Of a stretch of 64,000 nt of DNA, positions 46,669 through 55,505 are shown one piece after another; within the stretch, counting starts at the first letter, position 1; the number at the start of each line of letters is the position of its first letter. The notes beneath the pieces were generated by a model. It ran no database searches and was not told the origin of the DNA. It saw nothing but the letters and a program-made list of their open reading frames with translations. This stretch comes from Candidatus Gastranaerophilales bacterium (lineage in GTDB: Bacteria; Cyanobacteriota; Vampirovibrionia; Gastranaerophilales; Gastranaerophilaceae): assembly GCA_944323595.1 (NCBI GenBank), contig CALUTF010000001.1, positions 1-64,000 on the forward strand. The letters run 5' to 3'. The position numbers were made by a program, and so were the translations under genes.

Positions 46669-47573
46669 TTTTCGCCCGCTTTTATTAATTCTTTTATACG
46701 TCTGTGCTTATCTGCATCTATTTCCGGAATATAACTATGTTTCGGATAAGTATTCTTTGGAATCTCCATATAAGCCCCGTAAATATTCCATAGCACAAAA
46801 TCAGGATTGGCAGGACACGGAAATTCCGCATCTTCAAATTGAATTCTTTTGACAGGCAGAATTTTCTCAGTATCATAAACCCGATTTTTCCAGCGTTCAT
46901 GCGGAAAATCTATTCCCCAGAATATAGTGTCACCGGTTTTAGGTTTATTTTGAAGAATTTCTTCATTTGTTATTTTCGTTAATTTTCTGCGTAATCTTGA
47001 TGGATTTTTAATTGAAAAAGGGGTATATTTCAAACGATTAATTATCCATGTAATCTTTTTATGGAGTTTTTTCTTTTCTTGCTCATCAGTTGCTTTGTTA
47101 TAAAAATCATAGGGAAATACATCTATAAAAATATTATTTGACAATATATGCTTTACTTTTGCACAACATTTATTCCGTCCGTTAAACTCAAACTCACAAT
47201 AAAGGCGGCAGTCTTTTTCTATCTCGCAAATCATTTTTTCATAATCTTCGCGCGGCATTCCTATATCCAAATCATCATCCCACGGGATAAAACCTTTATG
47301 ACGTACAGCACCGAGCAGCGTACCGAAATCAAGCCAGTATGTTAAATTTTTCTGCCGGCAAAAACAATCAAATATTTTTAACAGGCTCAATTCCGCAAGT
47401 TGTATTTCCCGCAACATTCCATCGGCAGGAGGAATATCAGCAGCATTTTTGTATAAACTGTAATCTATACTCATATTTCTGATAGAAGGTTTTAAAATAT
47501 TTAACTTAAAACCAAACAAATAGACTTTATAGTGAGAACCATTACTCACTTCACAGCCAAAAAGCTTAGCCAT
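46656..47573 (-). CDS. LicD-family phosphotransferase
   Basis: 305 residues. The LicD core is LTYWLDFGTLLGAVRHKGFI followed by PWDDDLDIGMPREDYE, with the metal-binding DDDLD. FIDVFPYDFY follows. The family transfers phosphocholine or phospho-alcohols from CDP carriers to glycans. Together with the overlapping TagD-like gene this makes a decoration module. AGGAGG precedes the ATG. Transcription starts from a near-consensus promoter that carries a palindrome facing an XRE regulator gene. Confidence 0.88.
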   Translation of the reverse strand: MAKLFGCEVSNGSHYKVYLFGFKLNILKPSIRNMSIDYSLYKNAADIPPADGMLREIQLAELSLLKIFDCFCRQKNLTYWLDFGTLLGAVRHKGFIPWDDDLDIGMPREDYEKMICEIEKDCRLYCEFEFNGRNKCCAKVKHILSNNIFIDVFPYDFYNKATDEQEKKKLHKKITWIINRLKYTPFSIKNPSRLRRKLTKITNEEILQNKPKTGDTIFWGIDFPHERWKNRVYDTEKILPVKRIQFEDAEFPCPANPDFVLWNIYGAYMEIPKNTYPKHSYIPEIDADKHRRIKELIKAGEKCAE

Positions 47574-47605
47574 TTCTACCTCCTGCGTAGTTGATTTTTA
47601 ATTTA

Positions 47606-47633
47606 ATTATATAGATTAAATCTATAGTGTCAA
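47606..47633 (-). promoter_or_regulatory. Near-consensus promoter of licD-tagD
   Basis: Reading the minus strand: TTGACA, 16 bp, TATAAT. The predicted start is about 26 nt before the licD ATG. Confidence 0.7.
47610..47626. promoter_or_regulatory. Operator-like 17-bp palindrome within the licD promoter
   Basis: TATAGATT-A-AATCTATA is a perfect palindrome lying between the -35 and -10 of the licD promoter and overlapping the -10 by two bases. It is 68 bp upstream of the divergent XRE gene, so XRE binding is a natural inference. Confidence 0.6.
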
Positions 47634-47693
47634 CATATTAAATATAATAGAACCATTTGAATTTGGCTTATATAATTCAAGAAAAGGTATATA

Positions 47694-48014
47694 ATGACTA
47701 TTCAAAAGAAATTGGGAAAAAAAATTCAAACTTTGAGAAAAATCAAAGGATATAGTCAGGAGAAATTTGCAGAAGCAATCGGCATTGCGCCAACGTCTTT
47801 AAGCTTAATAGAAACAGGCAACGGTTTTATGACAGGTACGACTCTTGACAAAATTGTCAGCGTACTTGAACTGGAACCGCAGGATTTATTCAATTTTAAT
47901 GACAGCTTAACAGATGAAGATATGTACAATTATCTGGTTAATAAAATTGAATTTATAAAAAATGACACTAAAATGCTCAAAATCGCTTACTCATTCTTCA
48001 AAAGTATTCTGTAA
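47694..48014 (+). CDS. XRE-family transcriptional regulator
   Basis: 106 residues. The helix-turn-helix occupies residues 4-65 (GKKIQTLRKIKGYSQEKFAEAIGIAPTSLSLIETG), with EPQDLF ending the domain, then a short helical tail. AAAAGG precedes the ATG. It diverges from licD-tagD and is a candidate repressor acting at the palindrome in that promoter. Confidence 0.85.
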   Translation: MTIQKKLGKKIQTLRKIKGYSQEKFAEAIGIAPTSLSLIETGNGFMTGTTLDKIVSVLELEPQDLFNFNDSLTDEDMYNYLVNKIEFIKNDTKMLKIAYSFFKSIL

Positions 48015-48055
48015 CCCATGCATCTTTAAAAAATTTATTTTAATTAATTAATAAA

Positions 48056-48097
48056 AAAATATTATTAGAGCTAATATGTCTAATAATATTTTTTATT
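48056..48097. terminator. Bidirectional terminator between XRE gene and dut
   Basis: AAAAATATTATTAGA, a 9-nt loop and TCTAATAATATTTTTT form a perfect AT-rich stem between convergent genes. Confidence 0.75.
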
Positions 48098-48153
48098 GAT
48101 AAATCTATGAACTGCTGTAATATATTCAATAATAAAAGCTGTCGTTGATTTAA

Positions 48154-48606
48154 TTATTTTGAAATTGCGTATTTACCTGTAGAGCCAAATCCGCCTGCGC
48201 CGCGTAGAGTTTCCGAGAGTTCAGTAACAACTTCTATTTCTGCCTGTTCCACACGCGCAATAACCATTTGCGCAATTCTTTCCTGCGGCTGAATTGTATA
48301 TGTTTCATTTGAAAGATTTACTACAGGAACACAAACTTCACCGCGATAATCTTCATCAATAGTTCCTACACAATTAATCAGAGTTATACCGTGTTTAATA
48401 GCAAGTCCGGAACGCGGTCTTACCTGCGCTTCATACCCGTGTTCCAATTCAATCTTTAAACCTGTAGGAATTAACTTACGCTCCAGAGGCTTAAGCGTAA
48501 CAGGTTCCTCTATAGCCGCGCACAAATCCATGCCGGCAGCACCGTCTGTTTGATATGCCGGTACATTTATGTTATGTGCCAATCTTTCTATCTTCAATAT
48601 TGTCAT
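48154..48606 (-). CDS. dut: dUTPase
   Basis: 150 residues from the ATG at 48606, with AAGGAG 9 nt upstream; the frame reaches 48645 without support. All five trimeric dUTPase motifs are visible: [45 protein letters not shown] and [10 protein letters not shown]. It hydrolyses dUTP to dUMP. Confidence 0.96.
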   Translation of the reverse strand: MTILKIERLAHNINVPAYQTDGAAGMDLCAAIEEPVTLKPLERKLIPTGLKIELEHGYEAQVRPRSGLAIKHGITLINCVGTIDEDYRGEVCVPVVNLSNETYTIQPQERIAQMVIARVEQAEIEVVTELSETLRGAGGFGSTGKYAISK

Positions 48607-48672
48607 AATAAAAAACTCCTTATACTTTATAATAATATAAAGCATAAGAAGTTTTTTGTAAACTATATAGCT

Positions 48673-49146
48673 CTAATCGTTTTTAAAAAGTCCGGCAAGT
48701 TTTGTTATAATTGACGGAGTTTTATTATCATTTTTATAGGCTTCGTAATTAGCAATATCTTCCGCAATAGCCAATCTTCTACCCTTGCCGCCGTATCTGT
48801 AGGCAAGAGGTTCTTCGGCATCTTTAATTAAAGTTTTGTATGCTCTTACACGGAATATATTTGCCTGTCTTGTAAACAGCATTTCTTCTATAGGTTTCCG
48901 ACCGGCTTTAGTACTGTAAATGCTGCCCAAAATCTTCCATGGCTTACCGCCTATATCAACAAAAACATTTGAGCCTGTAACCTTAATATCTGAGGCCTTA
49001 TTATTAGCCTGACGTTTAATAAATTCATCTCCGGCGTGCGGATTTTCGGCAAAAACACTTTTAAAGAACTTTTTTCCGGAGGGTGTGAATTTTACCGCCA
49101 TTCCAAATGCAGGAGAGGCGTTTTGCTGCGGGGTAATAGTATTCAT
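48673..49146 (-). CDS. Hypothetical protein with N-terminal P-A-F-G motif
   Basis: 157 residues, no family recognised. It opens MNTITPQQNASPAFGMAVKF, so a PAFG motif sits at residues 12-15, as in the AAA+ protein at 59641. The rest is basic and polar (TPSGKKFFKSVF, GGKPWKILGSIY, YRYGGKGRRLAIAEDIANYE). AAGGAAG precedes the ATG. No signal peptide or membrane helix. Confidence 0.65.
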   Translation of the reverse strand: MNTITPQQNASPAFGMAVKFTPSGKKFFKSVFAENPHAGDEFIKRQANNKASDIKVTGSNVFVDIGGKPWKILGSIYSTKAGRKPIEEMLFTRQANIFRVRAYKTLIKDAEEPLAYRYGGKGRRLAIAEDIANYEAYKNDNKTPSIITKLAGLFKND

Positions 49147-49230
49147 TTTATACTTCCTTATTTATACTTCTTCTTCAACTAAACTTATTGTATATCCGAA
49201 AATTTTTGAAATCAACTGCATATAGCTTTT

Positions 49231-49437
49231 TTATTTTTCAACAAACTCTATTCGATAACCTAAAATATCCGCAATCAACTGGCATTCGGTAAATGAAATT
49301 GTATCCCTGTTAATTTTTCCATATAACATTGCGGGTGTATATGTCTTCCCTGCAAACTCAGTCATTTTTACGGCAAGCTCCTCCATTGACACACGTTTCA
49401 ATGTAAGTAAAATTTTAAGCTGTCTTTTGATATCCAT
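49231..49437 (-). CDS. Small XRE-like DNA-binding protein
   Basis: 68 residues: IKRQLKILLTLKRVSMEELA, then YTPAMLYGKINRDTISFTECQLIADILGYRIEFV, a compact helix-turn-helix of the LLM/XRE type often found alone. A TATAAT on the minus strand (49449-49444) ends 6 nt before the ATG and no ribosome site exists, so it is probably read from a leaderless mRNA. It diverges from a decayed XRE gene across a large palindrome. Confidence 0.7.
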   Translation of the reverse strand: MDIKRQLKILLTLKRVSMEELAVKMTEFAGKTYTPAMLYGKINRDTISFTECQLIADILGYRIEFVEK

Positions 49438-49443
49438 TCAACA

Positions 49444-49449
49444 ATTATA
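49444..49449 (-). promoter_or_regulatory. Start-proximal -10 (leaderless candidate)
   Basis: TATAAT on the minus strand, 6 nt before the ATG at 49437. The -35 is weak. Confidence 0.4.
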
Positions 49450-49484
49450 TGTTATTTGACAAAAATTCTCGCGGATGTGTAATT

Positions 49485-49521
49485 ATTATCTAATACGATA
49501 ATAATTATTGTATTAGATAAT
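49485..49521. promoter_or_regulatory. Large palindrome between divergent XRE loci
   Basis: ATTATCTAATAC, 13 nt, GTATTAGATAAT: perfect 12-bp arms. The position, between two divergent HTH genes and just before a GATAAT-like -10, fits an autoregulatory operator. Confidence 0.6.
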
Positions 49522-49548
49522 AGGATTAATATAGCAAGGAAAATATTA

Positions 49549-49857
49549 ATGAGGAATGACGAAATAAGAAACAAAACATTTAGAAAACTTGGTCTACATA
49601 TTCAAAAATTACGTGCAGCAAACGAAACGTTTGCATCAATACTACTCTTCAACTTTCAAAAAAGTCGCCTTTTGAAGATGTTCAAGAAGCTTTTAATATC
49701 TTTGTATTGGTGGCTTTTATATAAACCGTACTACCCCTCTCCTAAGTAGGAGAGGGGGTAGGGGTGAGGTGCAAACGAAATTTTTGCATCAACACTATTC
49801 CTCAACATTGGAATTGTCGCCTGTATTAGATGTTCAAAAAATTTTGAACATTTTTGA
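49549..49857 (+). pseudogene. Decayed XRE-type regulator with duplicated fragment
   Basis: The first 25 codons (FRKLGLHIQKLRAAN) match the start of an XRE domain, but the frame then leaves the family. A second HTH-like piece, HQHYSSTLELSPVLDVQKILNIF, lies at about 49789-49856, resembling the SSLE...PSLDVLQKIAKAL end of XRE domains. The same piece occurs in frameshifted form at about 49637-49704 (HQYYSST, then SPFEDVQEAFNIF). The two copies (49618-49704 and 49771-49856) are diverged direct repeats separated by a hairpin element. Confidence 0.6.
49731..49761. repeat. GC-rich hairpin element
   Basis: CTACCCCTCTCCT, an AAGT loop and AGGAGAGGGGGTAG form a near-perfect inverted repeat unlike the AT-rich surroundings. 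It lies between the two XRE fragments, followed by GGGGTGAGGTGC. Similar short hairpins occur as dispersed repeats in many genomes. Confidence 0.65.
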
Positions 49858-49886
49858 AATACCGGCTTTTGGCGAAATAAAGTTCC

Positions 49887-49960
49887 CTCGCCCCGTCAGC
49901 TTGACCTCTGTGAGGGGAGGAATTAAGGGAGGGGGCATACTTAGACAGGGGCAGATAAGG
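49887..49960 (+). repeat. Dispersed repeat, copy B
   Basis: Starting CTCGCCCCGTCAGCTTGACC, it matches copy A at 15906-15960 over about 50 bp with seven differences, then continues with an extra GGGGCAGATAAGG segment. Between here and alaS I see only the hairpin at 50064-50107; no gene. Confidence 0.7.
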
Positions 49961-50063
49961 TATGACCTTAACAAGCTAAGACACTGAACGACCAAGTAGG
50001 GGCATAAAATCACGTTTAGCCCTTGGCTCAACGGATTTTGCAACCAGTTCAGCATGACAATAT

Positions 50064-50107
50064 ATATGTCGTGTTAAACAATTGACATTCAACACGACAT
50101 ACTTTTT
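50064..50107 (+). terminator. Hairpin with T-run before alaS 3' end
   Basis: TATGTCGTGTT, a 14-nt interior and AACACGACATA are followed by CTTTTTTG. On this strand it resembles a terminator for the decayed XRE locus. Confidence 0.6.
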
Positions 50108-50138
50108 TGAAATTCGAATTTTTAGGCTTTTGGGCGGG

Positions 50139-52745
50139 TTACTGTTTCAATTCACTTTCAATTTTTGAAAGAATTTCATCCAGTTTAGAAGCATCCTTGA
50201 CACCGCCCTGTGCAAAATTAGGACGACCGCCGCCGTTTGCACCGGTAGCTCTTGCAATTTCACCGACAATCTTGCCTGCATTAATACCTTTTTGCACAAA
50301 ACTGTCAGAAACTCTTGAAATTACAGTCTGACTGTTTGCAAGAACAATAATACTTTCACCGAGTTTTGATGCTAAAAATTCAACACCGATTTTAGCGCCC
50401 AGAGGTTTAACCGTATCTTCCATTTTTGTAATGAATAATTTGCCGCCGTCAATGTCCTGTGCTCTGGAAAGGAATGTGGCAAATTTTGAACGGGTATTTT
50501 CTTCTTCAAGTTTTTCTATGCGTTTATTAAGTTCACGGTTTTCTTCAAGAAGTTTTTCAACACGTTCAACGGTCTCATTGTAATGAGTTTTGAACATAAG
50601 TGAAAGCTTATCCATTTCCTTAACTTTTGCATTCATAAATTCAAAAGCGGCTTTGGAAACAACAAGTTCAATACGTCTGGTTCCGGCAGAAATTGCGCCC
50701 TCGGAAACAATTTTGACAAGTCTTAAATCACGGGTATTTCTTGCATGAGTACCAGCACAGAATTCTTTTGAAATACATTCTACGCCGTGACCGATAGAAA
50801 CAACTCTGACAATATCATCGTATTTTTCACCGAAAAGTGCTGTTGCACCTGTCAATTTTGCCTGTTCAATATCCATAACATCCGTATGAATTTCCAGACC
50901 CTTTGCAACCCAATCGTTCATAATATCTTCGACTTTGAAAATTTCTTCCGGCGTCATAGCACGTGAGAAGCTAAAGTCAAATCTCATTCTGTCAGGTTCA
51001 ACCTGAGAACCCGCCTGATGAACTTCATCACCGAGAACCTTAATCAATGCTGCCTGAAGCAGGTGTGCTGATGAGTGGTGCAGTCTGATTTCTTCACGAC
51101 GGGGGACATCAATCGCAGCTTTAACCTTATCGCCGATAATGATTTCGCCGTTAATGACATTTGAACGATGAACGAACAATTTATTAACTTTAAATGTTGT
51201 AAGAACTTCGGCTTTGAGATTTTCGCTCTCAATAAAACCGCAATCGCCTACCTGACCGCCGCATTCTGCATAGAAAGGTGTTTTATCAAGCACAATATCA
51301 ACATAGCCGTCACCCTCAATCGTAGCAAGGATTTTAGCATCGCATTCATTTTGTTCATAACCGACAAAGTCAGTTGAGCCGACTTCATCTTCAAGTTTTG
51401 CATACTTCATATCACCGGTTACGGAAATTTTTGCAGTGGCAGCCTTTGCTCTGTCTTTCTGCTCCTGCATTGCTTTTTTATAGCCGTCTTCATCTACCTT
51501 AAGACCGTTTTCAGCCGCGATTTCTTTTGTCAGTTCAAGCGGGAACCCGAATGTGTCATAAAGTCTGAAAGCGCTTTCGCCGTCAATGTCTTTCTTTGAA
51601 GTGATAAATTCGTCAAGCATTTTGTAGCCTCTATCAAGAGTTTTAGCAAAACGTTCTTCTTCTTTTTTGATTACGTCAATAATTTTAGCCTTATTTTTAA
51701 CCAAATCAGGATAAGCCTGACCGTAATTATCAACAACAACATCAACGAGTTTATATAAGAACGGCAAATCCATTCCGAGAATTTTTCCGTGGCGCAAAGC
51801 ACGTCTTAAAATCATTCTCAATACATAGCTTCTGCCCTCATTACCGGGGATTACACCGTCTGAGATAAGAAAAGTAACGCATCTTGCGTGGTCAGTGATA
51901 ATTCTCAGGGAAATGTCTGTTTTTTCTGATTTTTTATAAGGGACACCGGACATTTCTGAAACCTTATCCAGAATAGGTTTGAGCAAATCAGTTTCAAAAG
52001 TGGAAGCAACATTCTGGCATACCATTGTAATACGTTCAAGCCCCATACCTGTATCAACATTTTTACTGTCGAGAGGAGATTGATTGCCCTCTTCATCCTG
52101 ATAGAGTTCAGTAAATACAAGGTTCCAGATTTCGACCCATCTGTCACATTCACAGGTATCAATACCACATCCGCGCGGGTCATCACATTTGTATTGTTCA
52201 CCTAAGTCGTAGTGAATTTCAGAGCAAGGCCCGCAAGAACCTGACGCTCCCGGAGGACCCCAGAAGTTATCTTTCTTACCTTTTCTTTTAATACGTTCAG
52301 CCGGAACGCCGACACTTCTCCAAATTTCATAAGCTTCGTCATCTGTTTCAAAAATAGTAATCCAGAGTCGGTCTTTATCAAGTTTCAGAACTTCAGTTAC
52401 AAATTCCCACGCCCACGGAATAATTTCTTTTTTATAATAATCACCGAAAGAAAAGTTTCCGAGCATTTCAAAGAAAGTATGGTGTCTTGGAGTACGACCC
52501 ACATTTTCGATATCGGAATCTTTACCGCCGGCACGGGCACATTTTTGACAGGAAGTTGCGCGCGCAGGGTCATACGGAGACTTAACAATCCCCAAAAATA
52601 TAGGTAAAAATTGCAACATGCCTGCAGTTGTCAAAAGTACTGTAGGGTTATCGGGCACAAGGCTGGAACTTTCAACAACCGTATGCTGATGTTTATTTTT
52701 AAAATAATCTAAATATAACTGTCTGATTTGATTTCCGGTTAGCAT
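50139..52745 (-). CDS. alaS: Alanyl-tRNA synthetase
   Basis: 868 residues, full family length. The start is set at the ATG at 52745, with GAGGAA 11 nt upstream; a GTG three codons earlier lies too near that site. The class II catalytic core has LTTAGMLQFLPIFLG, GRTPRHHTFFEMLGNFSFGDYYK and DTGMGLERI. The editing domain has HHSSAHLL and CISKEFCAGTHARNT, whose His/Cys residues bind zinc, and the C-Ala domain ends with the GGGRPNFAQGG signature. Editing is therefore expected to be intact. Confidence 0.97.
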   Translation of the reverse strand: MLTGNQIRQLYLDYFKNKHQHTVVESSSLVPDNPTVLLTTAGMLQFLPIFLGIVKSPYDPARATSCQKCARAGGKDSDIENVGRTPRHHTFFEMLGNFSFGDYYKKEIIPWAWEFVTEVLKLDKDRLWITIFETDDEAYEIWRSVGVPAERIKRKGKKDNFWGPPGASGSCGPCSEIHYDLGEQYKCDDPRGCGIDTCECDRWVEIWNLVFTELYQDEEGNQSPLDSKNVDTGMGLERITMVCQNVASTFETDLLKPILDKVSEMSGVPYKKSEKTDISLRIITDHARCVTFLISDGVIPGNEGRSYVLRMILRRALRHGKILGMDLPFLYKLVDVVVDNYGQAYPDLVKNKAKIIDVIKKEEERFAKTLDRGYKMLDEFITSKKDIDGESAFRLYDTFGFPLELTKEIAAENGLKVDEDGYKKAMQEQKDRAKAATAKISVTGDMKYAKLEDEVGSTDFVGYEQNECDAKILATIEGDGYVDIVLDKTPFYAECGGQVGDCGFIESENLKAEVLTTFKVNKLFVHRSNVINGEIIIGDKVKAAIDVPRREEIRLHHSSAHLLQAALIKVLGDEVHQAGSQVEPDRMRFDFSFSRAMTPEEIFKVEDIMNDWVAKGLEIHTDVMDIEQAKLTGATALFGEKYDDIVRVVSIGHGVECISKEFCAGTHARNTRDLRLVKIVSEGAISAGTRRIELVVSKAAFEFMNAKVKEMDKLSLMFKTHYNETVERVEKLLEENRELNKRIEKLEEENTRSKFATFLSRAQDIDGGKLFITKMEDTVKPLGAKIGVEFLASKLGESIIVLANSQTVISRVSDSFVQKGINAGKIVGEIARATGANGGGRPNFAQGGVKDASKLDEILSKIESELKQ

Positions 52746-52845
52746 AATTTTCACATTTCCTCTTATTTTAATATCCAGATAAAAAAATTATACCCCAAAA
52801 AAATTTTATAAGACCAAGAATATTTACACACTGTTAAAATAAATA

Positions 52846-52875
52846 AAAAAAGATGGGTTTATCCCATCTTTTTTT
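52846..52875 (-). terminator. Terminator after tRNA-Arg
   Basis: AAAGATGGG, a short loop and CCCATCTTT with A/T runs on both sides, immediately downstream of the tRNA on the minus strand. Confidence 0.8.
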
Positions 52876-52879
52876 TATT

Positions 52880-52953
<74 letters not shown>

Positions 52954-53062
52954 TTACCTTTTTTATATTATCACGTAATTTTTTTCTTGCAAGAGCTTTG
53001 TTTAATTATGTTGATTTTTCTTCACTAAAACAACTTCACTAAAACTTTACAAACCAATATAA

Positions 53063-55441
53063 TTAACCTAATTTAAATAAATTCCCGAGAGTATAAACAA
53101 TTAGTGCTACCACCCACGCAATTGAACATTGCAGTAAAATTACGATAACCGCATATCTGCGTCCGAGTTCTCGCTTAACTGTGGCAATAGCAGCGACACA
53201 CGGTGTGTACAATAGCGAGAATACCAAAAATACAAATGCTGTTAAAGGAGTAAATAAATCAGGAAGCTTTGATGTATCCCCGCCTAATAAAACACTTAAC
53301 GTACTTACAACACTTTCCTTTGCCATAAATCCCGTAATAAACGCTGTTGAAATCCTCCAATCACTTATACCCAAAGGCTCAAACAACGGTACGAGCAAAT
53401 TACCCAAACCCGCAAGCAAACTGTCCGCAGAATTTGTAACTAAATTTAATCTGGAATCAAATGTCTGCAAAAACCATATTACTATTGTTGCCCAGAATAT
53501 TATCGTAAACGCTCTTGTTACAAAGTCTTTTGCTTTCATATAAATCAATCTGTAAACATTCATCGGACTCGGCATTCTGTAATTCGGAAGCTCCATTACA
53601 AAAGGCACCGGTTCTCCCTTAAATACGAAAAATTTCATAAAATATGCAAAAATTATCCCGACAATTATTCCTGTTAAATACAGACTTAAAATTACAGCAA
53701 CCTGAGAATCTCTGAAAAATGCCGCAGTAAATAATGCATATATAGGCAATTTGGCAGAACAACTCATAAAAGGCGTCAGAAATATTGTCATCTTTCTGTC
53801 ACGTTCTGATGGAAGAGTCCTAGTCGCCATAATAGCAGGAACAGAACATCCAAAACCTATCAGCATAGGCACAAAACTTCTTCCGGACAAACCGATTTTA
53901 CGCAGAATTTTATCCATAAAAAATGCAACACGTGCCATATATCCGGTATCTTCCAATATTGAAAGAAAGAAAAATAGCACGACGATTACCGGCAAAAAGC
54001 TTAATACACTTCCAACACCAGCAAAAATACCATCAATAATCAGCGAATGCACGATAGGATTTAAACCGTAAGCAGTCAATGCATTATCAGTTACTTTCGT
54101 AATCCATTCTATACCTGTATCCATTAATCCGGATAACCAGCTCCCTAACGGACCGAATGTCAAATAAAAAATTAATGCCATTATGCATAAAAAAGCAAGT
54201 ATTGCAGTATATTTACCCGTAAGAATTTTATCAGCACCTGCGGACAATTTATATCCTGAAGATTCCTCAGGACAGGAAACGAATTCAGCACACAATTTTT
54301 CGATAAAGCTAAACCGCATATCAGCAAGTGCGGATTCTTTATCAAGTCCGGATTCCGTTTCCATCTGGGATATAATTTGCTGACACGCTTCTATTTCATT
54401 TTCATCAAGATGCAATGACTGTGTTATAAGTTCATCGCCCTCTGCAAGTTTGGTTGCGGCAAATCTTACAGGAATACCGGCAGATTTTGCATGGTCATCT
54501 ATCAAATGAATAATAGAATGAATACATCTGTGAACAGCACCCTCCGGACCGTCATCAGATTCACAAAAATCAAGCCTGCCAGGATGTTCATCGTATTTGG
54601 CAACGTTAATCGCGTGTTCTATAAGTTCTTCTATCCCCTGATTTTTTGATGCCGAAATCGGGATTACAGGAACACCGAGAGTAGCTTCTAAGCCGTTGAC
54701 ATCAATACTTCCGCCGCTTTCGTTAACCTCATCCATCATATTCAGTGCAATTACCATCGGGACATCAAGTTCTATAAGCTGTAATGTAAGGAGTAAATTT
54801 CGCTCAATATTGGTTGCATCAACTATATTTATAATCCCGTCAGGTTTTTCGTCTAATATAAAATTTCTTGTAACAATTTCTTCATTGCTATAAGGAGATA
54901 GTGAATATATTCCAGGCAAATCTGTGATAGTAGCTTCGCTGTGATTTTTGATAATTCCGTCTGTTCTGTCAACAGTAACTCCGGGGAAATTCCCGACATG
55001 CTGGTTTGAACCGGTAAGTTGATTAAATAGGGTAGTCTTGCCGCAATTTTGATTACCTGCCAGAGCAAGTAGAATTTTTTCTTTAGGCTTTACTTTATTA
55101 TTTTTACGGGTAGTATAAGTAATTGTTTCACCTTTTTGTGAATGCGCAATATCTTTAAACTGAACTATTTTACGTGGACAATCATGCGCATCATGGATGT
55201 CTTTTATTACTATTTTAGAAGCATCGTCTTTCCGTAACGTAAGATTATATCCGCGAAGTCTTATCTCTAAAGGATCACCGAGAGGCGCCGTTTTAATAAG
55301 AGTTACTTCCGTATTAGGAGTAAGTCCCATATCCAGAATATGATGTCTGAGGGCTTTGTCTTCACAATTAATTGATGAAATTATCGCATCTTTTCCTATT
55401 TGTAATTTATCCAGAGTTGTTTCTACAGATAAGTTTGTCAT
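53063..55441 (-). CDS. feoB: FeoA-FeoB fusion ferrous iron transporter
   Basis: 792 residues from the ATG at 55441, preceded by AAAAGG; a GTG at 55456 is rejected because it lies before that site. Residues about 5-85 are a FeoA-like SH3 domain (LRHHILDMGLTPNTEVTLI, DPLEIRLRGYNLTLR). The FeoB G domain follows: G1 GNQNCGKTT, G2 FPGVTVD, G3 DLPG, G4 NMMD. The C-terminal part has the membrane core with SFVPMLIGFGCSVPAIMATRTL and MSCSAKLPIYALF. It imports Fe2+ under low-oxygen conditions. Domain fusion replaces the separate feoA gene. No Fur box is evident upstream. Confidence 0.94.
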   Translation of the reverse strand: MTNLSVETTLDKLQIGKDAIISSINCEDKALRHHILDMGLTPNTEVTLIKTAPLGDPLEIRLRGYNLTLRKDDASKIVIKDIHDAHDCPRKIVQFKDIAHSQKGETITYTTRKNNKVKPKEKILLALAGNQNCGKTTLFNQLTGSNQHVGNFPGVTVDRTDGIIKNHSEATITDLPGIYSLSPYSNEEIVTRNFILDEKPDGIINIVDATNIERNLLLTLQLIELDVPMVIALNMMDEVNESGGSIDVNGLEATLGVPVIPISASKNQGIEELIEHAINVAKYDEHPGRLDFCESDDGPEGAVHRCIHSIIHLIDDHAKSAGIPVRFAATKLAEGDELITQSLHLDENEIEACQQIISQMETESGLDKESALADMRFSFIEKLCAEFVSCPEESSGYKLSAGADKILTGKYTAILAFLCIMALIFYLTFGPLGSWLSGLMDTGIEWITKVTDNALTAYGLNPIVHSLIIDGIFAGVGSVLSFLPVIVVLFFFLSILEDTGYMARVAFFMDKILRKIGLSGRSFVPMLIGFGCSVPAIMATRTLPSERDRKMTIFLTPFMSCSAKLPIYALFTAAFFRDSQVAVILSLYLTGIIVGIIFAYFMKFFVFKGEPVPFVMELPNYRMPSPMNVYRLIYMKAKDFVTRAFTIIFWATIVIWFLQTFDSRLNLVTNSADSLLAGLGNLLVPLFEPLGISDWRISTAFITGFMAKESVVSTLSVLLGGDTSKLPDLFTPLTAFVFLVFSLLYTPCVAAIATVKRELGRRYAVIVILLQCSIAWVVALIVYTLGNLFKLG

Positions 55442-55505
55442 ATAACCTTTTCCCACTGGAAATTATATTACATAATTCCGGCAGTTGGCAATAAGACATT
55501 GTAAA

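Noticed and set aside
49769-49987. 72-codon plus-strand frame as an independent gene
   Set aside because: It has no start support and contains the XRE fragment and the dispersed repeat B; treated as part of the decayed locus.
52754-52756. GTG start for alaS
   Set aside because: It lies only two bases after the GAGGAA site; the ATG nine bases on is better placed.
55442-55505. Fur box or riboswitch upstream of feoB
   Set aside because: No 19-bp Fur-like palindrome and no conserved aptamer-like structure visible.
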